A stretch of 64,000 nucleotides of DNA from positions 1 to 64,000 of the forward strand of contig JACRBA010000055.1 in NCBI GenBank assembly GCA_016213265.1. Reading direction: 5' to 3'. Both the position numbers and the translations under genes were made by a program. The notes under the pieces are model-generated. The model was not told where the DNA came from. It made no database searches and saw only the letters and a list, made by a program, of their open reading frames with translations. This DNA is from Burkholderiales bacterium (lineage in GTDB: Bacteria > Pseudomonadota > Gammaproteobacteria > Burkholderiales > Burkholderiaceae_C). Shown piece by piece: positions 33,526 through 41,725 of the stretch (within the stretch, counting starts at the first letter, position 1; the number at the start of each line of letters is the position of its first letter).

Positions 33526-34461
33526 TCAGTCCACCTGCTTCCACGCCGGGCCGCGGTCGGGCAGGGCGGGGCGCACGGAGGACAGCCGGTCTTGCATGGT
33601 GCCGGTGAGGGTGTGGCGGCCGGGGCCGAGCGTGATGCAGCGCCCGCGGAACATCGAATCGGTGCAGAACTGCCACAGCCCGGCGTGCACCTCGACCGCC
33701 GAGGCCGAGTCGCCGAAGCCGAGGCGGCCGAGGTACTCCACCGGGGTGGTGACCATCAGCTCTCGGCCGGAGAAGTTGCTGTGCTCGTACAGCGTGAGGC
33801 CGCCGTGCGGCGGCAGCGGTTGCTGGGAGGGGCCGAAGACCGGGCGGATCGACGACGCTTCGTCGTGCAGCGCGCCGGACAGGTGATGTCTTCCCGGCCC
33901 CAGCACGATGCACTGGCCGCGGTAGCCCGAATCCTTGCACAGCTGCCATTGGCCGCGCCGCACCTCCACCGACGACACCCGGTCGCCCATGCCGTGCTCG
34001 CCGAGCGAGGGCACCGGCCCGTCCACCGGCAGGCCCGGGCCACGGAAGCCGCCGTCGTTGTAGAGCACCACTGGGGCCCAGGCGACCGGGTCGTCCACGG
34101 GTGAACCGGGCACGTCGGGCACCCCGGCGTGGGGGCGGGCCGAGCTGATCTGGCGCTGCAGGGCCGGCGGCAGCTCGGCGTGCTGGCCGGGGCCGAGCAC
34201 CAGGCACTGCCCGCGCCAGCCGGGCTCGCTGCACAGTTCCCACTGGCCGCTGCGCACCAGCACGGAGCGGGCGCGGTTGTCGAAGCCGTAGTCGGCCAGC
34301 TGGGCCAGCGGGCGGTCCAGGCCCAGGGCCATGCCTTGGAAGCCGGGTTCCTCGTACAGCTCCAGCGGCGCCGCGGAGGCGGCGGCGGCCAGGCCGAAGC
34401 AGGTGGCGGTCGCCGCCAGACGGCGGGACGCGGGCAGGGCGGGCAGGCGGGGGGTGGGCAT
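33526..34461 (-). CDS. secreted triple beta/gamma-crystallin domain protein
   Basis: A 311-residue exported protein with a signal peptide (AATATCFGLAAAASA). It has three beta/gamma-crystallin units of two Greek keys each, beginning LELYEEPGFQGMAL (about residue 33), VVLYNDGGFRGPGL (about 130) and LTLYEHSNFSGREL (about 220). Each ends with a WELC-, WQLC- or WQFC-type strand and a CLVLGPG, CIVLGPG or CITLGPG turn, with a disulphide-prone Cys pair in each unit. Microbial crystallins commonly bind calcium through D/N-x-x-S motifs; SSIRP and SSVRP in the second keys fit this. The architecture is also used by peptidase-inhibitor-like proteins. It is monocistronic and convergent with the DUF4397 gene. 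Confidence 0.82.
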   Translation of the reverse strand: MPTPRLPALPASRRLAATATCFGLAAAASAAPLELYEEPGFQGMALGLDRPLAQLADYGFDNRARSVLVRSGQWELCSEPGWRGQCLVLGPGQHAELPPALQRQISSARPHAGVPDVPGSPVDDPVAWAPVVLYNDGGFRGPGLPVDGPVPSLGEHGMGDRVSSVEVRRGQWQLCKDSGYRGQCIVLGPGRHHLSGALHDEASSIRPVFGPSQQPLPPHGGLTLYEHSNFSGRELMVTTPVEYLGRLGFGDSASAVEVHAGLWQFCTDSMFRGRCITLGPGRHTLTGTMQDRLSSVRPALPDRGPAWKQVD

Positions 34462-34489
34462 GGCGGTGGAGGCCGCCCGGCCCCTCGCG

Positions 34490-35377
34490 TCAGCCGAAAC
34501 GGCCGGCCCGGAAGTCCTCGACGGCCTGGAAGATCTGTTCGTGGGAGTTCATCACGAAGGGGCCGTACTGCGCAATCGGTTCACGCAGCGGCCGGCCGGC
34601 GATGAGCAGCGCCTTGGCCGGCGCGTCACCCGCGGCCAGGCGCACGCCGTCGGCGGCCGCGTCCTGGGCCAGGATCGCCATGCGCTGGCGGGCCACCAGG
34701 GTGCCGCCCACCTGGGCCTCGCCGCGGTAGACGTACACGAAGGCATGGTGCCCGGGTGGCAAGGGCTGCTCGAACACGGCCCCGGGCTCGAGGTGCACGT
34801 CGAGGTACACCGGCTCGGTATGCGGGCGCTGCACGGCCCCGGCCACGGCGGCATCGCCGCTGCCCGCCTGGCCCGCGATCACGGTGACGTCCACCCCCGG
34901 TGCCTGCCAGTGGGGCAGCGCCTCGGCGGGGATGTCGCGGTAGGACGGATCGACCATCTTGTCCCGGGCGGGCAGGTTGAGCCAGAGCTGGAAGCCCTCC
35001 ATGCGGCCCTCCTCCTGCTCGGGCAGCTCGCTGTGGATGAGCCCGCGGCCGGCGGTCATCCACTGCACGCCGCCATTGCTGAGCAGCCCCTCATGCCCGG
35101 CCGAGTCGCGGTGCCGCATGCGGCCGGCGATCATGTACGTCACCGTCTCGAAACCGCGGTGCGGGTGGTCGGGGAAGCCCGCGATGTAGTCGGCCGCCTC
35201 GTCGGAGCCGAAGGCATCCAGCATCAGGAAGGGGTCGAGCCGGTGCTGCAGGTCGTGCGTGAGCACGCGCGTGAGCTTGACGCCCGCGCCGTCCTGCGTG
35301 GCGCGGCCGGTGACCAGCCGCTCGACCTGGCGGGGCCGCTGCAGCAGGGCGGTGGAGGCGGTGTCGTGCGAGGGCAT
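34490..35377 (-). CDS. pirin family protein
   Basis: A 295-residue bicupin. The N-terminal cupin holds the metal site FPDHPHRGFETVTYMI plus GRGLIHSELPEQ, giving the His/His/His/Glu set of pirins. Then come MEGFQLWLNLP and the C-terminal cupin with LPPGHHAFVYVYRGE. Bacterial pirins such as YhhW have quercetinase activity, or modulate metabolic enzymes. The next gene on the same strand is 28 bp away, so a loose operon is possible. It lies close to azoR, consistent with a quinone or aromatic-stress neighbourhood. Confidence 0.87.
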   Translation of the reverse strand: MPSHDTASTALLQRPRQVERLVTGRATQDGAGVKLTRVLTHDLQHRLDPFLMLDAFGSDEAADYIAGFPDHPHRGFETVTYMIAGRMRHRDSAGHEGLLSNGGVQWMTAGRGLIHSELPEQEEGRMEGFQLWLNLPARDKMVDPSYRDIPAEALPHWQAPGVDVTVIAGQAGSGDAAVAGAVQRPHTEPVYLDVHLEPGAVFEQPLPPGHHAFVYVYRGEAQVGGTLVARQRMAILAQDAAADGVRLAAGDAPAKALLIAGRPLREPIAQYGPFVMNSHEQIFQAVEDFRAGRFG

Positions 35378-35485
35378 GGCGGGGTCCTTGTCGGTTGGGG
35401 CGGCGATGGGGCGGGCGCGGCAGGCGGCGTGGGGCTGAAGTGTGCCCCGAGGTGCCGTGCCGCGCCGACGGGCGGTGGCGTGCCC

Positions 35486-36115
35486 TCAGGCGGCTGCGGT
35501 ATCGGCCTCCAGCAGCGACTGGATCTCGGCCCGCGCCTGGGCCAGCGCGGCGGCCTCGGCCTCGGGGCCCATGGCGACGCCCTCGGCGTAGATGAAATGC
35601 AGGTCCGTCATGCCGAGGAAGCCCAGCACCGCCTTCAGGTAGGGCACCTGGCTGTCGGCCGGGGTGTCGCGGTAGATGCCGCCGCGCGTCAGCACCGCGT
35701 AGACCGTCTTGCCGGTCAGCAGCCCCACGGCGCCCTTGTCGGTGTACTGGAAGGTGACGCGGGCGCGGGCGATGGCATCGATCCAGTTCTTCAGCTGGGC
35801 TGAGACACCGAAGTTGTACATGGGCACGCCCAGCACCACCACGTCGGCGGCCTGGATCTCGGCGATCAGCGCGTCGTCCAGGGCCACGCGGGCGGCCTGC
35901 TCGGGGCTGCGCGCCTCGGGCGGGGTGAACAGGGCCCCGAGCGCGGCTTCGTCCAGCACGGGGTGCGGCTGGCGCGCCAGGTCGCGCACGGTGACGGTGG
36001 CCTCAGGGTGGGCGGCGCGCAGGCCGTCCACCAACTCGCCAGCCAGGCGGCTGGAATGGGAGCCCTGGCCGTTTTCGAACACGCGGGCGCTGGAGTTGAC
36101 TTGGAGGATGTGCAT
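35486..36115 (-). CDS. azoR: FMN-dependent NADH:quinone/azo oxidoreductase
   Basis: A 209-residue flavodoxin-fold enzyme, [25 protein letters not shown], with the FMN-binding [24 protein letters not shown] and LTRGGIYRD motifs of AzoR. The family reduces quinones by two electrons, protecting against thiol stress, and also cleaves azo dyes. Length and motifs are normal. It is divergent from a LysR-type regulator 115 bp away, the standard arrangement for a LysR-controlled azoR, and GGAGG lies in front of its ATG. Confidence 0.9.
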   Translation of the reverse strand: MHILQVNSSARVFENGQGSHSSRLAGELVDGLRAAHPEATVTVRDLARQPHPVLDEAALGALFTPPEARSPEQAARVALDDALIAEIQAADVVVLGVPMYNFGVSAQLKNWIDAIARARVTFQYTDKGAVGLLTGKTVYAVLTRGGIYRDTPADSQVPYLKAVLGFLGMTDLHFIYAEGVAMGPEAEAAALAQARAEIQSLLEADTAAA

Positions 36116-36193
36116 GGCGGGTCTCCGGGAGGCGGTGGCAGTGGCGATGGATGCCACTGTATTGATCACCGTGGAGCGGATAAAGCCATGCAA

Positions 36194-36212
36194 ATGGACA
36201 TGTCTGTTCCAT
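36194..36212. promoter_or_regulatory. candidate LysR operator between azoR and the LysR gene
   Basis: The 19-bp segment ATGGACATGTCTGTTCCAT has matching ends (ATGGA / TCCAT) around a T-N11-A type core and sits in the 115-bp divergent gap, 19 bp before the regulator's ATG. LysR-type proteins bind such imperfect dyads in divergent promoters. The dyad is imperfect in its centre, so this is a candidate only. Confidence 0.45.
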
Positions 36213-36230
36213 GGGTAGGACAATCTATCG

Positions 36231-37235
36231 ATGGAATCTCCCCTCGACCCCGGTGACCTGGCCCTCTTTGCCCATGTGGTGGACGCCGGCAGCTTCACCC
36301 GCGCGGCCGAGCGCCTGTCGGTGCCCAAGTCCACCGTGTCGCGGCGGCTGTCGGCGCTGGAGGCCCGCCTGGGCGAGCGCCTGATTCGGCGGACGACGCG
36401 CCGCCTGGTCGTCACGGAGTTCGGCACCGCGGTGCTGGCCCATGCCCGGCAGGTGGTGGCGGAGGTGGACGGCGCCCAGGCGCTGGCGGCGCACCGTCAG
36501 GCGCAGCCGAGCGGCCACCTGAAGGTGTCCATGCCCGCCGACCTGGCCATGCTGGCGCTGGGCAGCGCGATCGAGCGTTTCGTGCAGGATCACCCGGCCG
36601 TGACGCTGACGCTGGATCTGTCGCCGCGCCGTGTGGACCTGCTGGCCGAGGGCTATGACCTGGCCTTGCGCATGGGCGAGCTGCCGGCCGACTCGCAGCT
36701 GGGCGCCCGGCGCCTGGCCTGGTTCGCGGCGGGGCTGTTCGCTTCGCCCGCCTGGGTGGCGGCGCACGGGCAGCCGGCCCATCCGGACGATCTGCTGGCC
36801 GGCCCGCCGCGGGTGTTGCGGGTGGCCGGCCAGGGCGGCGACGCCATGCCCTGGCACCTGGACCGGCTGGACGCGGCGCAGCCCGAGGGCGCGCCGCTGG
36901 CGCGGTGGGAAGGGTCACCGCCGGCGCGCATGCTGGCCAATGCACCGGCCCTGCTGCTGCAGCTGGCGCGGGCAGGTCTGGGGGTGGCGCTGGTGCCGGA
37001 TTTCTTCGCCGCGCCGGCAGTGCGCAGTGGCGAGCTGGTGCGGGTGCTGCCCGATTGGCGCCCGGCGCCGTCGGCCGCCTGGGCAGTGTTTCCCGAGCGC
37101 CGCCTGATGCCGGCCAAGACCCGCGCGTTCATCGACGCCCTGGTCGCCGCCCTGGCCCCCTGCCGCGAGCCGGGCGTGGACGTGTGCGCCGCGGCGGCGG
37201 CGGCCGCTCAGCCCGCCGAGCGGTCGTCCAGGTGA
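36231..37235 (+). CDS. LysR-family transcriptional regulator, divergent from azoR
   Basis: A 334-residue LysR regulator. The winged helix-turn-helix occupies residues about 8-65 ([49 protein letters not shown]). The periplasmic-binding-like effector domain covers about 95-305 ([14 protein letters not shown]). The start [13 protein letters not shown] is the usual family length. The last 25 residues are an Ala-rich tail, and the gene overlaps the convergent hydrolase gene by 28 bp. It probably controls azoR and itself through the 115-bp divergent region; related regulators respond to quinones or thiol-reactive compounds. Confidence 0.88.
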   Translation: MESPLDPGDLALFAHVVDAGSFTRAAERLSVPKSTVSRRLSALEARLGERLIRRTTRRLVVTEFGTAVLAHARQVVAEVDGAQALAAHRQAQPSGHLKVSMPADLAMLALGSAIERFVQDHPAVTLTLDLSPRRVDLLAEGYDLALRMGELPADSQLGARRLAWFAAGLFASPAWVAAHGQPAHPDDLLAGPPRVLRVAGQGGDAMPWHLDRLDAAQPEGAPLARWEGSPPARMLANAPALLLQLARAGLGVALVPDFFAAPAVRSGELVRVLPDWRPAPSAAWAVFPERRLMPAKTRAFIDALVAALAPCREPGVDVCAAAAAAAQPAERSSR

Positions 37236-39082
37236 GCCCGCACCGCCTCGATCACCGTCTTCTGGCTCTCGGTCTGTGACAGGGTGTGGTCGGCGCCGGC
37301 CACCATGAGCATGCGGAAATTGGGCTGGCTGGCCATGAGCTTGCCGCGCGGGCCGATGTGGTACTCGAGGTAATCCAGGCCGTCGTCCGATTCGGCCACG
37401 ATGAGCAGGATGTCGGTGCCGCGCTGGCTGAGCAGGCGCATGTTGGCCAGCACGTTCTCCTCGGCGGGGGCGTGGCCCAGCAGCCGGCGCGTGGCCCGCT
37501 GCGCGCGCACGCGGGTGAGCGCGGCCAGGCGGCCGGCGATGCCGCGCACGTCGATCTCGCCCTTGAGCAGCCGCCCGTACGTGGCCGGCTGCAGCATGGC
37601 GCGCCGGTAGTAGTGGCTGGACTTGTAGCTGCGCTGCATGGCGCTTTGCAGCGTCTCGCCCTCCTGCCAGTCGAGCCGGCGCGGGTTGATCAGCACCAGG
37701 CCCGTGACGCGCGGGTCGGCCAGGGCGGTCTGGAAGGCCACGTAGGCGCCAGAGCACAGGCCCACCAGGATGAAGCGCCGCACGCCCAGCTCGCTCAGCC
37801 GCGCGATGGCCGCGCCCACGTCCACCGTGGAGGCCTTGGAGTACAGCCGCGTGCTGGCGTAGCCGGCGGCGGTGCGGCTGTCGCCGATGCCCGCCAGGTC
37901 GAAGCGCAACGAGCGGTAGCCCCGCGCGGCCCAGGCGCGGGCCATCTTCACGTACAGCCGGTTCGGGCCCACCCGGTGGTTGGTGCCCACGTTGATCATG
38001 AGGATGGCGGTGTCCGAGCGGCCCTGTGAGCCGGCCAGGTCCTCCGGCTCGGCCAGGATGCCGAACAGCCCGTGCCGGTCGCCGTGGTCGTGGCCGAACA
38101 GCAGCGGAATCTCGCGCACACCGCCGAACACCGACGGGCGCTGCAACGGCGCTTCGGGCTCGGGCAGCGGCCCGGCCTCGTCGAGCGCGGGCTCGCCGGC
38201 CACCAGCCAGTCGACGATGCCGTCCAGCGTCTCACGCGGCACGTCCACCTCATGCGGCTCGGCCATCATGGCGGCGTAGCCCGGCCAGTCGACGACCGTC
38301 GTCTGCACCCCCGCGGCCGACCAGGCGGCCGGCAGCGGGCCGGCGCCGGGCAGGTCGTCGCGGCCGATGAACAGCGCGCGTTGCGCGGGCAGCGGCTGGC
38401 CCTCGGCCGGCTTGGCGTCCAGCGCCTGCAGGTCGGCCAGGGTCTGCGCGGTGTAGAGCGTGCCCAGGGTCTCGAGGTCGTCTGCGTCGCTGGCACCGGG
38501 GCGCGGGGCGTGGTGGCGCAGCGTGCCGGCGGCGCGCAGCTCACGCACGAAGCCCCGGCCGGCGGCGAAGGGGGCCCACAGCACCATGGAGGCCACGCCA
38601 CCCCGGCGGCTGGCCACCTGGGCCGCCATCGTGGCGCCGATGCGCACGCCAAACAGTGCCAGACGCGGCGTGCCACCGAGGCGCGCCACTTCGTGCAGCG
38701 CCGCGTCGATGCAGGCCTGCCAGGCGGCCACGCGGTCCGGGTCGGCATCGGTGCCGATGGAGTCGCCGGTGCCGTGGTAATCGAAGCGGATCACCGGAAA
38801 GCCCGCGCGCGCCAGGCGCTCGGCCAGCTGGGTGTAGGTTTCGTAGGCGCAGGTGCCCTCGTAGCCCACCGGCCGGCACAGCACCACGCCGGTGGCCCGG
38901 CGGGGCCCGGCCGGGGCGTGGTACCAGCCGAAGCAGCGCGTGGCGTCGGCGCCGAACGCGATGGGCTGGGCGCCGGGGGCCGCTGCCGCGGGCGACTGCT
39001 CGGACGGGCGGCCGCGTGGCGTGGCCTCGGGCGTCCCGTCGCGGGGCGGCTGTCGCAGGGCGGCAGTGGGCAGGGCGCTCAT
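37208..39082 (-). CDS. tandem two-domain alpha/beta hydrolase (exosortase-system-like), one half without a catalytic nucleophile
   Basis: A 624-residue fusion of two alpha/beta-hydrolase domains, resembling the hydrolase 1 and 2 proteins linked to exosortase systems, though no exosortase is seen here. In the N-terminal half the elbow reads LALFGVRIGA, so R147 stands where the nucleophile should be. The C-terminal half has LVGLCSGAY with C443 at the nucleophile position, followed by an acidic loop AESDDGLDY and a His in VAGADHTLSQ, giving a possible Cys-Asp-His triad. The start MSALPTAALRQPP was taken at the ATG at 39082, since the residues upstream of it are not conserved-looking. Substrate unknown; acyl or peptide bonds are likely by fold. 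Confidence 0.72.
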   Translation of the reverse strand: MSALPTAALRQPPRDGTPEATPRGRPSEQSPAAAAPGAQPIAFGADATRCFGWYHAPAGPRRATGVVLCRPVGYEGTCAYETYTQLAERLARAGFPVIRFDYHGTGDSIGTDADPDRVAAWQACIDAALHEVARLGGTPRLALFGVRIGATMAAQVASRRGGVASMVLWAPFAAGRGFVRELRAAGTLRHHAPRPGASDADDLETLGTLYTAQTLADLQALDAKPAEGQPLPAQRALFIGRDDLPGAGPLPAAWSAAGVQTTVVDWPGYAAMMAEPHEVDVPRETLDGIVDWLVAGEPALDEAGPLPEPEAPLQRPSVFGGVREIPLLFGHDHGDRHGLFGILAEPEDLAGSQGRSDTAILMINVGTNHRVGPNRLYVKMARAWAARGYRSLRFDLAGIGDSRTAAGYASTRLYSKASTVDVGAAIARLSELGVRRFILVGLCSGAYVAFQTALADPRVTGLVLINPRRLDWQEGETLQSAMQRSYKSSHYYRRAMLQPATYGRLLKGEIDVRGIAGRLAALTRVRAQRATRRLLGHAPAEENVLANMRLLSQRGTDILLIVAESDDGLDYLEYHIGPRGKLMASQPNFRMLMVAGADHTLSQTESQKTVIEAVRAHLDDRSAG

Positions 39083-39236
39083 ACGGGCGGAACAGGCAGG
39101 AAACGGGACAGGATCGGGCGGCGGGCCGCGCGGGCGCAAGCGTTTCAGTATAGGGTTGCACCCTCGTTCGCGCCGGCCCCAGGGCATGGGGGCCGGCCCC
39201 CCTGCCGCGTGCATTTCTGCCCCCCGGAACAACCGC

Positions 39237-39518
39237 ATGAAAGCCATCTTCAAGGACGTGGTCGTCGCCGAAAGCGACGACACGGTGGTCGTCGAAGGCA
39301 ACCACTACTTCCCCGAATCGGCGCTGAAGCGCGAATACACCACCTTCTCCAACCACCGCACCAGCTGCGCGTGGAAGGGCCAGGCCCACTACCTCAGCCT
39401 GCTGGTGAACGGCGAGATGCTGCCGGACGCCATCTGGTACTACCCGGAGCCCAGCGAGGCGGCGGCCGAGATCCGCGGCCGGGTGGCTTTCGGCCGCGGC
39501 GTGCAGGTGGTCGAGTAG
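39237..39518 (+). CDS. DUF427 domain protein
   Basis: A 93-residue protein, MKAIFKDVVVAESDDTVVVEG, with the DUF427 pattern HYFPESALKREYTTFSNHRTSCAWKGQAHYLS and the closing IWYYPEPSEAAAEIRGRVAF. The single domain is compact and all-beta; no catalytic role is established. It starts 154 bp from the divergent hydrolase gene and is followed after 7 bp by a nuclease-like gene, suggesting a two-gene unit. Confidence 0.85.
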   Translation: MKAIFKDVVVAESDDTVVVEGNHYFPESALKREYTTFSNHRTSCAWKGQAHYLSLLVNGEMLPDAIWYYPEPSEAAAEIRGRVAFGRGVQVVE

Positions 39519-39525
39519 CCGGCGC

Positions 39526-40317
39526 ATGGCCCTGGACGCCACCCGCCTGACGGTGGTGCACCGTCGGCGCCTGCGGGCCGTGTGGCGCTCGGCGGGCTGG
39601 CCCTGCCAGGACCTCGTCGAGGTGGAGCTGCTCGCAGCCGGCTGGCTGGAGCGGGTGCGTGACGATGCGGGGCGCGAGACGCTGCGCGTCACCGACGCCG
39701 GGGTGCAGGAGTTGGCGCAGACGCTGCGGGCCAACCGGGGCGTGCGCGAGCCGCACGAGGCCCTGGTGGCCCGCGTGGCGCGCGAGATGCAGCGCGCCGG
39801 CCGCATCGTCTGGCGCGGCCTCGCCCTGCGCGCGCCGCTGCCGGCACCGGCCGAGGCCGAGGCCGAGGCTGAAGCGACCTCGCCCGCCACCCGCTGGGTA
39901 GTGGCCATGCCGGATGTCTATTCCATCCGCCACACCACGCGCGAGGACCAGGCGCTGCCCGTGGTGCACGAGGTGAAGGTGCGCCGCGCCGACCTGCTGG
40001 GCGAGCTGCGGCGGCCCGACAAGGCCGAGGCCTACCGTGCCCTGGCCAGCGAGTGCTGGTACGTGCTGAAGGCCGGCATCGCCACCCCGGACGAGATCCC
40101 GCCCGCCTTCGGCGTGATGCAGGCCCACCCGTCGCCGGACGGCGGCTTCGGCGCGCTGGAGGTGCTGCGCCCGGCGCCGCGCCGGCCCTACCTCGTGCCG
40201 TTCGCGGTGTGGATGGCGCTGGCCCGTGCCACGGCCGACGCGCCGGAGGAGGACGGGCAGGCCCCCCTCGCGCCGGGCGAGCGGGAGCCCATGCTCGGCG
40301 ACGCCGATCCCTCGTAA
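39526..40317 (+). CDS. winged-helix plus PD-(D/E)XK nuclease-like protein
   Basis: A 263-residue protein. Residues 1-75 look like a winged-helix module (LLAAGWLERVRDDAGRETLRVTDAGVQELAQ). The rest has a PD-(D/E)XK-like core: MPDVYSIRH supplies the Asp and VVHEVKVRRADLL the ExK pair near residues 125-150, followed by KAEAYRALASECWYVL. This layout resembles MmcB-type repair nucleases and restriction-like domains. The product is predicted to bind and possibly cut DNA; no partner is nearby. It follows the DUF427 gene by 7 bp and ends in a highly acidic tail. The function remains a fold-level inference. Confidence 0.6.
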   Translation: MALDATRLTVVHRRRLRAVWRSAGWPCQDLVEVELLAAGWLERVRDDAGRETLRVTDAGVQELAQTLRANRGVREPHEALVARVAREMQRAGRIVWRGLALRAPLPAPAEAEAEAEATSPATRWVVAMPDVYSIRHTTREDQALPVVHEVKVRRADLLGELRRPDKAEAYRALASECWYVLKAGIATPDEIPPAFGVMQAHPSPDGGFGALEVLRPAPRRPYLVPFAVWMALARATADAPEEDGQAPLAPGEREPMLGDADPS

Positions 40318-40385
40318 GCCCCTGTCGGGGCACCGTGCGGCGGCCGTCAGGTCCGCACAGGGTGGCGACGCAAGAATCGCGGCCC

Positions 40386-41606
40386 ATGTTGATCGAATGG
40401 ATCGCCGGCGTTCAGCTGCTGCTGTACGCCATCGCCTGGACCGTGGCCGCCCGCATGGTCAAGGAGGAGCGGGTGGCCCTCGGCCACTGGGCCGCCTACG
40501 CGTGGCTGCAGGGCGCGGGGGTGTTCGTCACCGCCCCGGCGCTGGCCGCCGGGCAGATGCCGCCCGTGGCCGGCCTGCTGGCCTCGCTGCTCGGTTTCGC
40601 CGCGGCCGTGCGGGGGGTGGACGTGTTCCTGGGCCATGGCCGTGCGCGCCACGACCGCTGGGGTGCGGCGGTGGTCCTTGCCACGGTACTGGCCCTGGCC
40701 GTGGCGGCCCTGGTGGTGGACGACCCGGTCGCACGGCGACGCTGGGTGGGCCTGCCATACGGGCTGGGCGGCGCCACCCTGCTGCTGTCGTACGCGCTGC
40801 TGTGCTGGCCACGGCTGCGCGAGGGCTATGGCCGCGTCACCGTGGCGGTGCTCGTGGCGCCCATGGCGCTCACCGGGCTGTTCGGCGTCGTGTCCGTGCT
40901 CGCGCGCGGGCACCTCGACGGGCAGGACATCGCACGCCTGCAGCAGGCTTCGCGCGAGCCCAACATCGTGGTGTCGCTGGTGATGTCGGGCCTGTTCAAC
41001 TTCGCCTACATCTTCCTGCTCGTGGGCCGGCTCGTCGGCCGCCTGCGTGACAGCGCGCGCACCGACCACCTCACGGGGGCGCTCAATCGCCGGGCGATCG
41101 ATGCGACGTTGCACCAGGCCTGGCATCGCCAGCGGCGGCATGGCGGCGGCCTGGCGATCGCCCTGCTGGACATCGACCACTTCAAGCGCATCAACGACAC
41201 CTGGGGCCATGCGGCCGGCGACCGGGCGCTGGCCTGGGTGGCCCAGGTGCTGGGCGAGGGCACCCGTGCGTACGACACGGTGGGGCGCTGGGGCGGCGAG
41301 GAGTTCGTGCTGGTGATGGCCGACATCGGGCCCGAGGACGTGCTGCGCCGCTGCGAACGCCTGCGGCGCGCGTTGGCCACGGGCTCCCGCGACGGGTGCG
41401 GCGTGCCGATCACGGTGAGCATCGGGCTGGCGGTGTGCCAGCCCACCGACGCCAGCGTGGCGGCGCTGCTGGAGCGTGCGGACCGCGCCATGTACGCCGC
41501 CAAGGCGGCGGGGCGCGACCGGGTGGTCCTCAGCGCAACCACCGCCGAGGCAGCCTTGGGCGTGGCCGAGCCAGGGACGGGCGTCGGGGCGCGCGAGGGC
41601 GCCTGA
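40386..41606 (+). CDS. membrane diguanylate cyclase with I-site
   Basis: A 406-residue protein. Six or seven hydrophobic segments occupy residues 1-220 (LLLYAIAWTVAARMV through NFAYIFLLVGRLVGRL), followed by a GGDEF domain (about 228-385). The active-site loop is GGEEF, within RWGGEEFVLVMAD, a functional variant. An RxxD inhibitory site (RAYD) lies exactly five residues before it, so product feedback by c-di-GMP is expected. The upstream strand LAIALLDIDHFKRINDTWGH provides the metal Asp and the substrate contacts. It should make c-di-GMP from two GTP; the membrane input domain is not a recognised sensor type. The C-terminal 20 residues are disordered. Confidence 0.88.
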   Translation: MLIEWIAGVQLLLYAIAWTVAARMVKEERVALGHWAAYAWLQGAGVFVTAPALAAGQMPPVAGLLASLLGFAAAVRGVDVFLGHGRARHDRWGAAVVLATVLALAVAALVVDDPVARRRWVGLPYGLGGATLLLSYALLCWPRLREGYGRVTVAVLVAPMALTGLFGVVSVLARGHLDGQDIARLQQASREPNIVVSLVMSGLFNFAYIFLLVGRLVGRLRDSARTDHLTGALNRRAIDATLHQAWHRQRRHGGGLAIALLDIDHFKRINDTWGHAAGDRALAWVAQVLGEGTRAYDTVGRWGGEEFVLVMADIGPEDVLRRCERLRRALATGSRDGCGVPITVSIGLAVCQPTDASVAALLERADRAMYAAKAAGRDRVVLSATTAEAALGVAEPGTGVGAREGA

Positions 41607-41725
41607 AGCCCACGTCGCCTCAGGGTGGCCCCCGGGCGGTGGACAGGCGTGATGGACCACAATCACGGCGCCCACCCTGGGGCACCCGCCGCCACGAGCG
41701 GCCCGTTGCCAACGAAGAGGCCCTC

